Origin: a bacterium | GTDB taxonomy: Bacteria > Pseudomonadota > Alphaproteobacteria > Micavibrionales > UBA2020 | Direction of reading: 5' to 3' | DNA length: 64,000 bases | Assembly: GCA_029945425.1 (NCBI GenBank) | Contig: JAQSDV010000004.1 | Span: forward strand, 248,001-312,000 | Part shown: one piece after another, positions 51,992-61,579 of the stretch | Numbering within the stretch: the first letter of the stretch is position 1 | Layout of the letters: every line of letters starts with the position of its first letter | Position numbers and translations under genes: made by a program | The notes under the pieces: model-generated | Told to the model about the DNA's origin: nothing | What the model saw: only the letters and a program-made list of their open reading frames with translations | Database searches by the model: none

Positions 51992-53734
51992 TTATGGGCG
52001 AAAACGGTTCACAAGGTCGGTGATGCGTGCGGGTTCGTACTGATTCATCACCTGCCGCGCATGTTCCTCGCATTGCTCCAGCGAGATGGCGCGGATGCGC
52101 TGCTTCACGCGCGGCACGCTGGAAAAGCCGACGGAGAACTCGCGGATGCCCAGACCGATCAGCAAAGCGGTGCATTTCGGGTCCGCGCCCATCTCGCCGC
52201 AGATGCTGACGGGGATGCCCATGCGTTTCGCCGCCTCGACCGTGAATTCGATCAGGCGCAGCACGGCGGGGTTAAGCGGGTTATAGAGCGCCGCCACCTG
52301 ATCGTTGCCGCGGTCAATCGCAACCGTGTACTGCGTCAGGTCGTTGGTGCCGAGTGCGAAAAAATCGGAGACCGCCGCAAGGCCGTCCGCCGACAGCGCC
52401 GCCGCCGGAATTTCGATCATGGTGCCAAGCGGCGGCATTTTATCGGGGATGGCCGCCTTTTCGTTTTTCAAATCCTTGTAACAGTCGCGCAAGATCGCCC
52501 GCGCCCGTTCCACTTCGTCCGCCGTCGTCACCATCGGCAGCAGGATTTTGACAGGCCCCAGCGCGCCCGCACGCAGGATGGCGCGGAACTGGGTTTTCAG
52601 CAGATGCGGTTCTTTTAAGGAAAGACGAATGGCACGCAAGCCCAGCGCAGGGTTCGCCGCCTCCGCCAGATATTCGCCGACCGATTTTGCCAGCTTGTCG
52701 CCGCCGATATCGAGCGTGCGGAAGGTGACGCTGTCGCCGTTCATTTCGCGGACGACGCCCGCCATGGCCTCGTACTGTTCGTCTTCGGTCGGCAGCGTCG
52801 TGCGGTTCATGAACAGGAATTCGGTGCGGAACAACCCGATACCGCGCGCGCCTGAAGCCTTGATGGCATCCGTCTCGCGCGGGATTTCGAGGTTGGAGCG
52901 CAATATGATTTCGGTGCCGTCTTTTGTGAGCGCGGGCTGCGCCGCGATTTCGTTCAAGGCCACGCGGTCGGCGTTGAGGTTCGCGTGTTTCTGCTCGTAG
53001 GATTTCAGCGTGTCGGCGGTCGGGTTCAGGATCAGCTTGCCCTCGATCCCGTCGACAATCACCGTGCTGCCATGCGCGCTGCGTTCCAATATGACAGGAT
53101 CAAGACCCAGCACCGCAGGCAGGCCGAGGCTGCGCGCCATCACCGCCGTATGCCCCGCAGCCCCGCCATGCACGGTCGCAAGCCCCCCGATGCGGCGCGG
53201 ATCGAGCAGCGCGGCATCGGCTGGCGAAATTTCCTTGGCCAGCACAATGCCGCCGACCGGCACGGAATCGAGCGAAAGATAGGGGATGTTGAGCAGCGTG
53301 CGTAAAATACGGTTACCGACCGCCTCCACATCATCAATACGCGCGGCAATATAATTGTCGCGCACCGCGCGGAACTGCGCGGCCAGATCACGCATGACCT
53401 TGTCCAGCGCCCATTCAGCATTGATCTTTTCATCGGCGATTTTCTTCAGCGCGCCGCGTACGAGGCGCGAGCCGGTAATCATGGCAAGATGCGCGTCGAG
53501 CAATAAATCCAGTTCCTCCGCCGCTTCTTCGGGCAGGTTTTTCGATTGCCCCTTCAGCGCGATCAGGTCGCCCCGCACGGTCTGGACGGCGGCTTCGAAA
53601 CGCTGCTGCTCGGGTGCCGTATCTTCGATAGTAATTTGCGGGACTTTGGGGCGGTCGAGCTGGACGATATAGGCAGGGCCGGTCGCAATGCCATGGGAAA
53701 CGCCGATACCGTTCAAAACGATTTCGGCGGCCAT
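51992..53734 (-). CDS. ptsI: Phosphoenolpyruvate-protein phosphotransferase (PTS enzyme I)
   Basis: GGAAGHTAVMARSLGLPAVLGL; GIGLFRTEFLFMNR; SICGEMGADP. Confidence 0.95.
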   Translation of the reverse strand: MAAEIVLNGIGVSHGIATGPAYIVQLDRPKVPQITIEDTAPEQQRFEAAVQTVRGDLIALKGQSKNLPEEAAEELDLLLDAHLAMITGSRLVRGALKKIADEKINAEWALDKVMRDLAAQFRAVRDNYIAARIDDVEAVGNRILRTLLNIPYLSLDSVPVGGIVLAKEISPADAALLDPRRIGGLATVHGGAAGHTAVMARSLGLPAVLGLDPVILERSAHGSTVIVDGIEGKLILNPTADTLKSYEQKHANLNADRVALNEIAAQPALTKDGTEIILRSNLEIPRETDAIKASGARGIGLFRTEFLFMNRTTLPTEDEQYEAMAGVVREMNGDSVTFRTLDIGGDKLAKSVGEYLAEAANPALGLRAIRLSLKEPHLLKTQFRAILRAGALGPVKILLPMVTTADEVERARAILRDCYKDLKNEKAAIPDKMPPLGTMIEIPAAALSADGLAAVSDFFALGTNDLTQYTVAIDRGNDQVAALYNPLNPAVLRLIEFTVEAAKRMGIPVSICGEMGADPKCTALLIGLGIREFSVGFSSVPRVKQRIRAISLEQCEEHARQVMNQYEPARITDLVNRFRP

Positions 53735-53735
53735 G

Positions 53736-54011
53736 TTATTCGTCCTCGTCGAATTTGCGCTCGACCAGCGCGGCAAGTTCGCTCAACGCCGTTTCCGCCT
53801 GCGCACCGGCGGCCGAAATTTTAATCGCTGTGCCCTTGCTGGCGGAGAGCATGAGGAGGCCCATGATCGACGACCCGCCGACCTCCATATCATCCTTGGC
53901 GACCTTCACATCGGCGTTGAACTGTTCGACCATCTTGACGAATTTCGCCGCCGCGCGCGCATGGAGCCCGCGTTTATTGCCGATCTGCACGGTTTTTTCG
54001 AGCGCAGACAT
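53736..54011 (-). CDS. ptsH: HPr phosphocarrier protein
   Basis: NKRGLHARAAAKFVK active-site His; SIMGLLMLSASKGTAI. Confidence 0.96.
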   Translation of the reverse strand: MSALEKTVQIGNKRGLHARAAAKFVKMVEQFNADVKVAKDDMEVGGSSIMGLLMLSASKGTAIKISAAGAQAETALSELAALVERKFDEDE

Positions 54012-54018
54012 GTTGGGT

Positions 54019-54420
54019 TTAGCCCGTCTGCAGCAGCGCGGAGGCCGCGTTGATATATTTGCGGCCCGCTTCCTGACCCGACAATGCCGCCTGCGACAGC
54101 GTTTCGGTCTGGCGCACGGATGCCAGCTTGATCAGCATCGGCAGGTTGATGCCCGCCAACGCCTCGACCTTTTTATCCTGCGTGATGGAGATCGCAAGGT
54201 TCGACGGCGTACCGCCAAACATGTCGGTCAGGATCAAAACGCCCTTGCCCGCATCGACGGATGCGACCTTGGTGATGATTTCCTGACGTTTTTTTTCCAT
54301 GTCGTCTTCGGGGCCCATGCAGACGGCTTCGATCTGCTTTTGGGGCCCTACGATATGTTCCATCACCGAGATGAATTCTTCGGCAAGACGGCCATGGGTG
54401 ACGATAACGATACCGATCAT
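54019..54420 (-). CDS. PTS EIIA (mannose/Man family)
   Basis: IGIVIVTHGRLAEEFISVMEHIVGP; GVLILTDMFGGTPSNLAI. Confidence 0.94.
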   Translation of the reverse strand: MIGIVIVTHGRLAEEFISVMEHIVGPQKQIEAVCMGPEDDMEKKRQEIITKVASVDAGKGVLILTDMFGGTPSNLAISITQDKKVEALAGINLPMLIKLASVRQTETLSQAALSGQEAGRKYINAASALLQTG

Positions 54421-54450
54421 GGTAAAACCTTCCTTATTAAAGACGCGCGG

Positions 54451-54936
54451 CTACTTCACCACGATATTGGGACGGTGCACGATTTCCATCGCCTTGAACA
54501 CCTTCAGCACCGAGGACACATCGAATGCATGCAATTTGAATTTCGGCAGCTGAACGCCCAGCACATCGTGCGTTTCGGGATCGGGCAGGCGCGGCACTTC
54601 GTCGCGCTTCACAAGGTCGATCACAAGGCGCAACCGCGCGGCATTGGTGACGGGGAAGCGGAGCAGGCCGACGCCGCGTATCTCCATCAACCCGCGGATG
54701 GATTCCACGCTGTCGGCATAGATTTTATCCTGACGGCGTTCCAGCACAACCTGATCGTCGCAGATCAAAACCCCGCCCGCATCAATGAGGCGGTAGGCAA
54801 GGTCGGATTTGCCCATGCCGGAAAGCCCGCGCAGGAAAACGGCCGAATGTTCGAAATGCGCCGATTTCAGCAGCACGGCCGTGCCATGCAGCGTGATTTT
54901 TTTCGGCTCCGGCGGCGCTGATCTGGCGATACCCAA
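54451..54936 (-). CDS. hprK: HPr kinase/phosphorylase
   Basis: LRGLSGMGKSDLAYRLIDAGGVLICDDQV; IRGLMEIRGVGLLRFP. Confidence 0.93.
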   Translation of the reverse strand: MGIARSAPPEPKKITLHGTAVLLKSAHFEHSAVFLRGLSGMGKSDLAYRLIDAGGVLICDDQVVLERRQDKIYADSVESIRGLMEIRGVGLLRFPVTNAARLRLVIDLVKRDEVPRLPDPETHDVLGVQLPKFKLHAFDVSSVLKVFKAMEIVHRPNIVVK

Positions 54937-54948
54937 GGGGGTGGTCCT

Positions 54949-56307
54949 TTAAGCGTTGTTGATCTTCAGGGCATGCCCGACGAGGTAGAGCGAGCCTGTA
55001 ATAATTATACGCTGCGGAGTGGCGAATTGGAAGGCAAGAGACTGTATCGCGCTTTCCAGATTGGGCGCGGGCCGCGCATCCGCAAAGCCCGATTTCGCAA
55101 GGTAATCGCAAAGTTCGGCAGCCGACACCATCGGCGCGTCGATCTGGCCGTCGACTGCCGTGATCGTGCGCGGTAGACCGGCGAATTTCAGGTAAAACGT
55201 GTCCGGTTCTTTCTTGCGCTTGAAGCCGGTGATGATGTGGAGCGGCTTTTCAGGGCCCCATGCCGTCGCCTGTTCGACCAGCACTTCCGCGCCGCTGTCG
55301 TTATGCGCGCCATCGACCCACAATTCCCAATCTTTCGGCAGCAATGCGGCGAGCGAGCCTTTTTTCAGCTGCTGGAATCTGCCCTGCCATTCGACTTCTT
55401 TCATGGCGCGGGAAAGGATATGGGCCGTCGCCAGATGCGAAAACGCGCTGTTTTCAACCGCCGCAATCGCCGTGCCCGCATTGATGACCTGATGCGCGCC
55501 GATCAGTTGCGGGCGGGGCAGATCGCCCTTGAAGATTTTACCCTCGTAGCGGAAAGTATCCCCGTGATCGGCAATCGTCCAGTCGCGGCCCGCAAGGCTG
55601 ACGCCCGCGTTTTCCGACTTCGCCTTTTCAAGGAATACATCGAGCACGCCCTCGCCCGCCTGCGGCGCGATGACGACGGGGCAGCCGTGCTTGATAATGC
55701 CCGCCTTTTGCGCCGCGATTTCGGGCAGGGTATTGCCCAAGAGCCGCGTATGATCGAACGAAATGCGCGTCAGCACCGCGACGCTTTTTTCCACCACATT
55801 GGTTGCATCGAATAACCCGCCAAGGCCGGTTTCCAGCAGCACGGCATCCGCCTTGCTCCGCGACCACGCGAGGAACGCAAGGCAGGTGAAGAATTCGAAA
55901 AACGACACCGGTTCGTCGCGGGTCGCCTTTTCGCATTCGGCTATCAGGTCGAGGAGATGGTCGGGCTCGATCAGTTTCCCCGCAATCATGATGCGTTCTT
56001 CGAACCGCACCAGATGGGGGGAGATGAATTTATGGACGGTTAAACCGCCTGCTTCGAATATCGCCTGTAAAAATGCAAGCGACGAACCCTTGCCGTTCGT
56101 GCCCGCCACATGGAATACCGGCGGCAGTTTCAGATGCGGATTGCCGAGCCTTTCCAGCATGCGCAAGGTGGGGGCAAGACCTGTCGGTGCCAGCGGAATA
56201 TGGCGCAGGCGAATGGCGTTGACCGCCTGTTCCAGCGCGGGCACCGGCGAATACGTCCATTCCGTCAACAGCGGCGCTGCGGGAGTTATTTGTTTTTTAT
56301 CGAGCAA
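54949..56307 (-). CDS. folC: Folylpolyglutamate synthase/dihydrofolate synthase
   Basis: HVAGTNGKGSSLAFLQAIFEAGGLTVHKFISPHLVRFEERI; DGAHNDSGAEVL. Confidence 0.95.
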   Translation of the reverse strand: MLDKKQITPAAPLLTEWTYSPVPALEQAVNAIRLRHIPLAPTGLAPTLRMLERLGNPHLKLPPVFHVAGTNGKGSSLAFLQAIFEAGGLTVHKFISPHLVRFEERIMIAGKLIEPDHLLDLIAECEKATRDEPVSFFEFFTCLAFLAWSRSKADAVLLETGLGGLFDATNVVEKSVAVLTRISFDHTRLLGNTLPEIAAQKAGIIKHGCPVVIAPQAGEGVLDVFLEKAKSENAGVSLAGRDWTIADHGDTFRYEGKIFKGDLPRPQLIGAHQVINAGTAIAAVENSAFSHLATAHILSRAMKEVEWQGRFQQLKKGSLAALLPKDWELWVDGAHNDSGAEVLVEQATAWGPEKPLHIITGFKRKKEPDTFYLKFAGLPRTITAVDGQIDAPMVSAAELCDYLAKSGFADARPAPNLESAIQSLAFQFATPQRIIITGSLYLVGHALKINNA

Positions 56308-56330
56308 GGGACCACCCCTGACGTAAAAGG

Positions 56331-57227
56331 CTATTTTTGCGTGCCGTTGGCTTTTTTGCGCGCGCCGGTTTCCGAGCGCGGACGCGTGAGCAGCTGGATG
56401 ATCGAGCCGATGCGCATGCGCAATTCGCCGCGCGGCACCACGAGATCGACCATGCCGTGATCGCGCAGGTATTCCGCGGTCTGGAAACCTTCGGGCAGCG
56501 ATGCGCGGATGGTTTCCTGAATGACGCGGCGACCCGCAAAGCCGATCTGCGCGCCGGGTTCGGCGATATGGATGTCGCCCAGCATCGCGAACGATGCCGA
56601 CACGCCGCCCGTGGTGGGGTCGGTCAGCAGCACGATATAGGGCAGTTTTGCTTCCTTCACCGTTTCAACGGCGATGACGGAACGCGGCATCTGCATCAGC
56701 GAGATCATGCCTTCCTGCATACGCGCGCCGCCGGATGCGGGGATCACGATATAGGGGGCTTTCAATTGCACGGCGAGGCGCGCGCCGGTGATGAGGCCGT
56801 CGCCGACCGCCGCACCCATCGACCCGCCCATGAAATCGAAATCGAAGGCCGCGATCACGGCCTGCTGGCCGGTGATGGTGCCATGCGCGACCACGATTGC
56901 GTCCTTGCGGCCGGTTTCGCTTTGCGCGTCTTTCAGGCGGTCGGTGTATTTTTTGCGGTCGCGGAATTTGAGGGGGTCGAGCACCGGCTTGGGCAGTTCG
57001 GATTCGGTATAGGCGCCGTCATCGAACAGCATTTTCAAGCGATCCTTGACCGCCATGCGCAGGTGATGGCCGCAATGCTGGCAGACGTTCAGGTTCTTGA
57101 CCATTTCCTGATGGTGGAGCATCGCCTCGCAGCCCGGGCATTTCTGCCAGAGGTTATCGGGGACATCCTTTTTCGAGGATATCAGGGCCTTGATCTTGGG
57201 CGGGACGAAGTTGGTAATCCAGTTCAT
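56331..57227 (-). CDS. accD: Acetyl-CoA carboxylase carboxyltransferase beta subunit
   Basis: CPGCEAMLHHQEMVKNLNVCQHCGHHLRM zinc finger; GGARMQEGMISLMQMPRS. Confidence 0.97.
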   Translation of the reverse strand: MNWITNFVPPKIKALISSKKDVPDNLWQKCPGCEAMLHHQEMVKNLNVCQHCGHHLRMAVKDRLKMLFDDGAYTESELPKPVLDPLKFRDRKKYTDRLKDAQSETGRKDAIVVAHGTITGQQAVIAAFDFDFMGGSMGAAVGDGLITGARLAVQLKAPYIVIPASGGARMQEGMISLMQMPRSVIAVETVKEAKLPYIVLLTDPTTGGVSASFAMLGDIHIAEPGAQIGFAGRRVIQETIRASLPEGFQTAEYLRDHGMVDLVVPRGELRMRIGSIIQLLTRPRSETGARKKANGTQK

Positions 57228-57380
57228 GGGCTTAAACCTTATGCTTTAGAGTCGCGTTTTTAACATGGAGGGGCGATTTCCGTCATTATAATAAGCAATT
57301 TTATTACCATAACCTTGCCAATTGTTGACATAACTGGCAAAGCGGAGTACCAATAAAGGGTCTTAAAAAGAAGAATCCAG

Positions 57381-58238
57381 ATGAAAACCGCCGCGAAATT
57401 CAACGACGCAGCCGCCCCCGATGTGCCCCACGGATCCGATCCGGCGGGGTTGGCGAAGCAGTTGTTCGATGAATTATATAAGGTGGAATTCGGCGATGGC
57501 ACGCCCGTCGATGTTGCCAGAGTGACAAGACTGATCGAACAGGGCGCGGATTTGTCGTACCCGCACCCTGAACTGAACCAGACCGCCTTTGATTTCCTGA
57601 ACGGCTATCCCGAGATTTCCAAACATATGATCATGCTGCCCGCCTATGTCGGGCAGGATCTGATCAAGGTGCTGAACAGCGCCGATGAAGATACCGATGA
57701 TGTGCGCAGCATGCTGGAACACGGCGCGGACCTGAACCAGCGCGGCGACCAGGGGCGCACGCCGCTGATGATCGCGGCGCGCAAGGGATATACCGCAAGC
57801 GTGAAGGAAATTGCCGCAAAGGACGACAACCTGATGCGCACCGACAATCACGGCTGGAACGCGCTGATGCATGCCGCGATGGAAGGCCATTTTGACGCCG
57901 CGAAAACGCTGATCGATGCGCGCATGCCCGTCACGTTGCGGTCGACCAGCGGTTACACCGCGCTGGATATCGCGCTTGTCGGCGGCGGGAATGAAGAACC
58001 GCTATCGCCCGAGCGGTTAAAGCTGGCCGTGCTGCTGGTGCAAAACGGCGCGCCCCTGCACCAGAAAAACGAAAAAGAAATTTCGCCCGTCGAGTATTTG
58101 AAGCTGAACGGCGAGGAAGCCGCGATCAAGGCCCTGACCGCAGCAGCCGCGCAGTATGAAGTCACGCTGGCGCAAACCGCCGTGATCGGCAGGGGCATCG
58201 CCGCCCCTGCGGTTGCAAGGTTCCGCCGCGCGGGTTAA
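57381..58238 (+). CDS. Ankyrin-repeat protein
   Basis: GRTPLMIAARKGYTASVKEIAAKDDNLMRTDNHGWNALMHAAMEGHFDAAKTLI. Confidence 0.87.
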   Translation: MKTAAKFNDAAAPDVPHGSDPAGLAKQLFDELYKVEFGDGTPVDVARVTRLIEQGADLSYPHPELNQTAFDFLNGYPEISKHMIMLPAYVGQDLIKVLNSADEDTDDVRSMLEHGADLNQRGDQGRTPLMIAARKGYTASVKEIAAKDDNLMRTDNHGWNALMHAAMEGHFDAAKTLIDARMPVTLRSTSGYTALDIALVGGGNEEPLSPERLKLAVLLVQNGAPLHQKNEKEISPVEYLKLNGEEAAIKALTAAAAQYEVTLAQTAVIGRGIAAPAVARFRRAG

Positions 58239-58246
58239 ACTTCCCC

Positions 58247-58507
58247 ATGCCGACAAATATTCTTTTCAACAAAGCCTCCCTGATGATTCCGCTCTCGCCC
58301 GAGGGCATGGGCATTCTGCTGCTGACAGAACTGCGCAAGGATGCGCCCGATTTGCAAAAGGCAATGGGGTTATTGCGCAGCGGCGCGGATACCAATATCC
58401 GCGACAAGCGCGGCTTTTCCGCGCTGATGTGGGCGGTGACCAAGGGGCATGACGAAATCGCGGATGCGATCATCGCGCTGTCCGAACTTCCCAAAGACGA
58501 AGTTTAA
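58247..58507 (+). CDS. Short ankyrin-repeat protein
   Basis: MGLLRSGADTNIRDKRGFSALMWAVTKGHDEIADAII. Confidence 0.75.
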   Translation: MPTNILFNKASLMIPLSPEGMGILLLTELRKDAPDLQKAMGLLRSGADTNIRDKRGFSALMWAVTKGHDEIADAIIALSELPKDEV

Positions 58508-59223
58508 GCGGCCTTGCGCGCGAGGCTGTCGAGAATATCCTGCGCGGCTTTGGCAGGGTCGGCGGATTGCGTGATGGGTCGGCCGATCACCAGATAATCC
58601 GCGCCCAGATCCGACGCCGCCTGCGGCGTCAAGGTGCGTTTCTGGTCGCCCGCCGCCGATCCTTCGGGACGGATGCCCGGCACGACGAGCTTCATGCGCG
58701 GCGACAGGTTTTTGCGCAATGACGCAATTTCAAGCGGCGAACAGATAACGCCCTGCAGCCCCGACATATCCGCCAGTTGCGCAAGGCGCAGCACCTGATC
58801 ACCAGACGGTTTCTGCTGGCCGACAGATTCCAGATCGCCGTCATCCATATGTGTCAGCACCGTCACGCCCAATAATGCGGGCAGCGGGCAGTTGAGCTGC
58901 GCCGCTGCATCCTGCGCGGCCTCGATCGCGGCGCGCATCATCGCGGCACCGCCCGAGGTATGGATGGTGATGAAATCCGCGCGGCAACGCACGGCGGCGC
59001 GGATCGAACCCGCGACGGTATTGGGGATGTCGTGCAGTTTCAGGTCGAGGAAAACGGGCGTATCGCCCTTCAGCTCCCGCAAACGCTCGACGCAGAAGGG
59101 GCCTTCGGCGACGAACAGTTCAAGCCCGATCTTGATGCCGATATCGACCTTGGACAGTTTGCGCACCATATCCTGTGCGTCCTGCATATTGGCCGCGTCA
59201 ATCGCGCAAAAAATCCCGGTCAT
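58504..59223 (-). CDS. pyrF: Orotidine 5'-phosphate decarboxylase
   Basis: VFLDLKLHDIPNTVAGSIRA; LVVPGIRPEGSAAGDQKRTLTP; DYLVIGRPITQSADPAKAA. Confidence 0.97.
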   Translation of the reverse strand: MTGIFCAIDAANMQDAQDMVRKLSKVDIGIKIGLELFVAEGPFCVERLRELKGDTPVFLDLKLHDIPNTVAGSIRAAVRCRADFITIHTSGGAAMMRAAIEAAQDAAAQLNCPLPALLGVTVLTHMDDGDLESVGQQKPSGDQVLRLAQLADMSGLQGVICSPLEIASLRKNLSPRMKLVVPGIRPEGSAAGDQKRTLTPQAASDLGADYLVIGRPITQSADPAKAAQDILDSLARKAA

Positions 59224-59255
59224 CCTTGAACGTCCCTGTTACCTGATTTGAAATA

Positions 59256-59717
59256 TTACCTGATTTCAAAAATCGCATCGACCTCGACCGACGCGCCCAG
59301 CGGCAATGCCGCGACGCCGACCGCCGCGCGCGCATGTTTGCCCGCATCGCCGAACACGTCGACGATCAGGTCGGACGCACCGTTGATGACCTTCGGATGA
59401 TCGAAAAATTCCGGCGTCGACGCCACGAAACCGCCGAGGCGCAGGCAGCGCGCCACGCGGTCAAGATCGCCGCCCAATGCCGCGGATACTTGCGCGATGA
59501 TGTTGATCGCGCAGATACGCGCGGCAGCAGCGCCCTGTTCGACCGAGGTGTCCTTGCCCAGCAAACCTTTCGACAACTGCCCCGCCGCCATCGGCAGCTG
59601 GCCCGAGATGTAAAGCGTGTTGCCCGAAATGGTGAAGGGCATATAATTGGCAAGCGGCGCCGGAATTTGCGGCAGCGTGATGTTCAGGGCAGCCAGACGA
59701 TCGTTGATTCGTGACAT
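59256..59717 (-). CDS. RidA family protein
   Basis: GNTLYISGQLPMAAGQLSKGLLGKDTSVEQGAAAARICAINIIAQVSAALGG. Confidence 0.92.
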   Translation of the reverse strand: MSRINDRLAALNITLPQIPAPLANYMPFTISGNTLYISGQLPMAAGQLSKGLLGKDTSVEQGAAAARICAINIIAQVSAALGGDLDRVARCLRLGGFVASTPEFFDHPKVINGASDLIVDVFGDAGKHARAAVGVAALPLGASVEVDAIFEIR

Positions 59718-59777
59718 GAAAAAGCTCCTTTGGCGGTCAGCCTAAAGGAGCGTGTTTATCCGTTCAACGAATAAGCG

Positions 59778-59957
59778 TCACAGGCCCAGTTTGGTGAGGT
59801 CGAGATTGGCGAAGGTTTCATAAGAGGTCTTGGCGCGGTTCGCCGGCGTGATCGAGCTCAACGGCAATTCGGACTGGCGCACAGCCTTGTTCTTGAAATC
59901 ATCGGTAATGGTCGCAGCCCAGGCATCGCCATCGGGGAATTTCTCTTCATGTCCCAT
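59778..59957 (-). CDS. Small hypothetical protein
   Basis: 59 aa from ATG 59957 (MGHEEKFPDGDAW...). Confidence 0.5.
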   Translation of the reverse strand: MGHEEKFPDGDAWAATITDDFKNKAVRQSELPLSSITPANRAKTSYETFANLDLTKLGL

Positions 59958-60232
59958 ATCCAAAGCCTCCTGCGCGTCACAATTCATACATCTAATTCCA
60001 GTATCCCAGTAATATATTAACAGATTATGAATTCGGTCTTAACACGCAAAAGATAAGTTAAAGCCATGATATTTATTAGGTTTTTCGGCCGGAACGGCAA
60101 AAGTTCCATCTATTACCATAATTATTGCAAAGAAAAGCCCCTTCGTATATGATGGCGGGCAGCCTGAACGGGGTAAAAGACCGGCAGAATCGGCAATAAA
60201 ACGTCAGGCGGATAACAGGGGAAAAAGAATCC

Positions 60233-61063
60233 ATGGCCAGCGCACCGTTCAATGCCGCCGCCGCACCGGCGAACGACAACAGCATACCGAGCCTCGACCA
60301 GCAGTTGCTGAGCGCTGCCGAATTCGGTGAAACCGCAAAAATCATCTCACTGCTCGCGCAAGGCGCGAATATAAATGCCCGCCACACAAATGAAGATACC
60401 GCCCTGCACATCGCCGCGCGCGAAGGCCATCTTGATACCGTGAAGCTGCTGATTGAAAAAAGCGCGGATACCAGCCTCGTCAACAATTTCCAGCAGACCG
60501 CGCTGATGGTGTCGGTGCGCGAACATCAGGACGAACAGATCAACCTTGCCCTCATCAACGCGAAAACCCCCGTCAACCGGCAAGACGGCAAAGGCCGCAC
60601 CGCCGCCTATTTCGCAGCGCAGGACGGATTGCCGCTGACGACCAGGGCGCTGGGCGAGGCGGGCGCCGATTTTTCGCTGACCGGCATTGACGGCGTCACG
60701 CCGCTGATCTGGGCGACGCGCCTGCCCGGCAAGCATGAAACGATCGACGTCATCACGTCATACCCGACCGCAGGGCTGGACGCGCAGGACGAACAGGGAC
60801 GCTCCGCGCTGATGGAAGCGGCGGTGAAGAACGACCAGAAGCTGGTCGAGAAATATATCGGGCTGGGCGCAAAAGTCATGCTCTACGATAACGACCAGAA
60901 ACGCGCAAAAGACCTCGCGCAGGAATTCGGATCATCCGAAGCATTGAAAACGATCCAAGCGGCGGAGGCTGCGATTTACCAGCCCCTGACCGCCGGCGTC
61001 AGCGGACAAATTGCCGCGCCGCGCACGGCGAAGTTCAGGCCGAAACAGCCCGTCACGGAATAA
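60233..61063 (+). CDS. Ankyrin-repeat protein
   Basis: DTALHIAAREGHLDTVKLLIEKSADTSLVNNFQQTALMVSV. Confidence 0.88.
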   Translation: MASAPFNAAAAPANDNSIPSLDQQLLSAAEFGETAKIISLLAQGANINARHTNEDTALHIAAREGHLDTVKLLIEKSADTSLVNNFQQTALMVSVREHQDEQINLALINAKTPVNRQDGKGRTAAYFAAQDGLPLTTRALGEAGADFSLTGIDGVTPLIWATRLPGKHETIDVITSYPTAGLDAQDEQGRSALMEAAVKNDQKLVEKYIGLGAKVMLYDNDQKRAKDLAQEFGSSEALKTIQAAEAAIYQPLTAGVSGQIAAPRTAKFRPKQPVTE

Positions 61064-61570
61064 TCAGGTTTTATCTTTTAAATGCGGGCAGCGCGCCATG
61101 ATCGTGCCGGACGCGACGAGGAATGATTGTTCGTCGGCCATTGACTGCTGCTGCAGGCTGATCTTGCCGCCCATATGGCGGATGACAAGATAGTTTTGAC
61201 CCTGCACCGACATCATGGTCAGTTTGGTGATATCGGAATAACGCACGAATTCCATCCGCTTTTCAAAAAATCCGACCGGAATGGTAAAGCCATCGTCAGC
61301 AATGCGCAGAACCGTCGCGTCGCCGGCATTCAGTTGCGTGATGACAGCAACCAGGCAGGCACCTGCGGCAAGACCGAGGACTGCAGAAAGCCCCCAATAG
61401 AATATCGTGGCATTCTCCACCCCCAGATGGATGGCGTGGAACAGGATCAACCCGCGGTCATTCGTCATCGCCAGATGCACGATAAGGACCGCGAGCCCTG
61501 CGATCACGGGGATCAGCAGCCCCATTTTCTTGACGTTGACCTTGTAGGGATATTCCAGCGTATCTGCCAT
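61064..61570 (-). CDS. Hypothetical membrane protein (possible PH-like domain)
   Basis: Two hydrophobic N-terminal segments then RIADDGFTIPVGFFEKRMEFVRYSDITKL. Confidence 0.55.
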   Translation of the reverse strand: MADTLEYPYKVNVKKMGLLIPVIAGLAVLIVHLAMTNDRGLILFHAIHLGVENATIFYWGLSAVLGLAAGACLVAVITQLNAGDATVLRIADDGFTIPVGFFEKRMEFVRYSDITKLTMMSVQGQNYLVIRHMGGKISLQQQSMADEQSFLVASGTIMARCPHLKDKT

Positions 61571-61579
61571 GGCAGCCTC

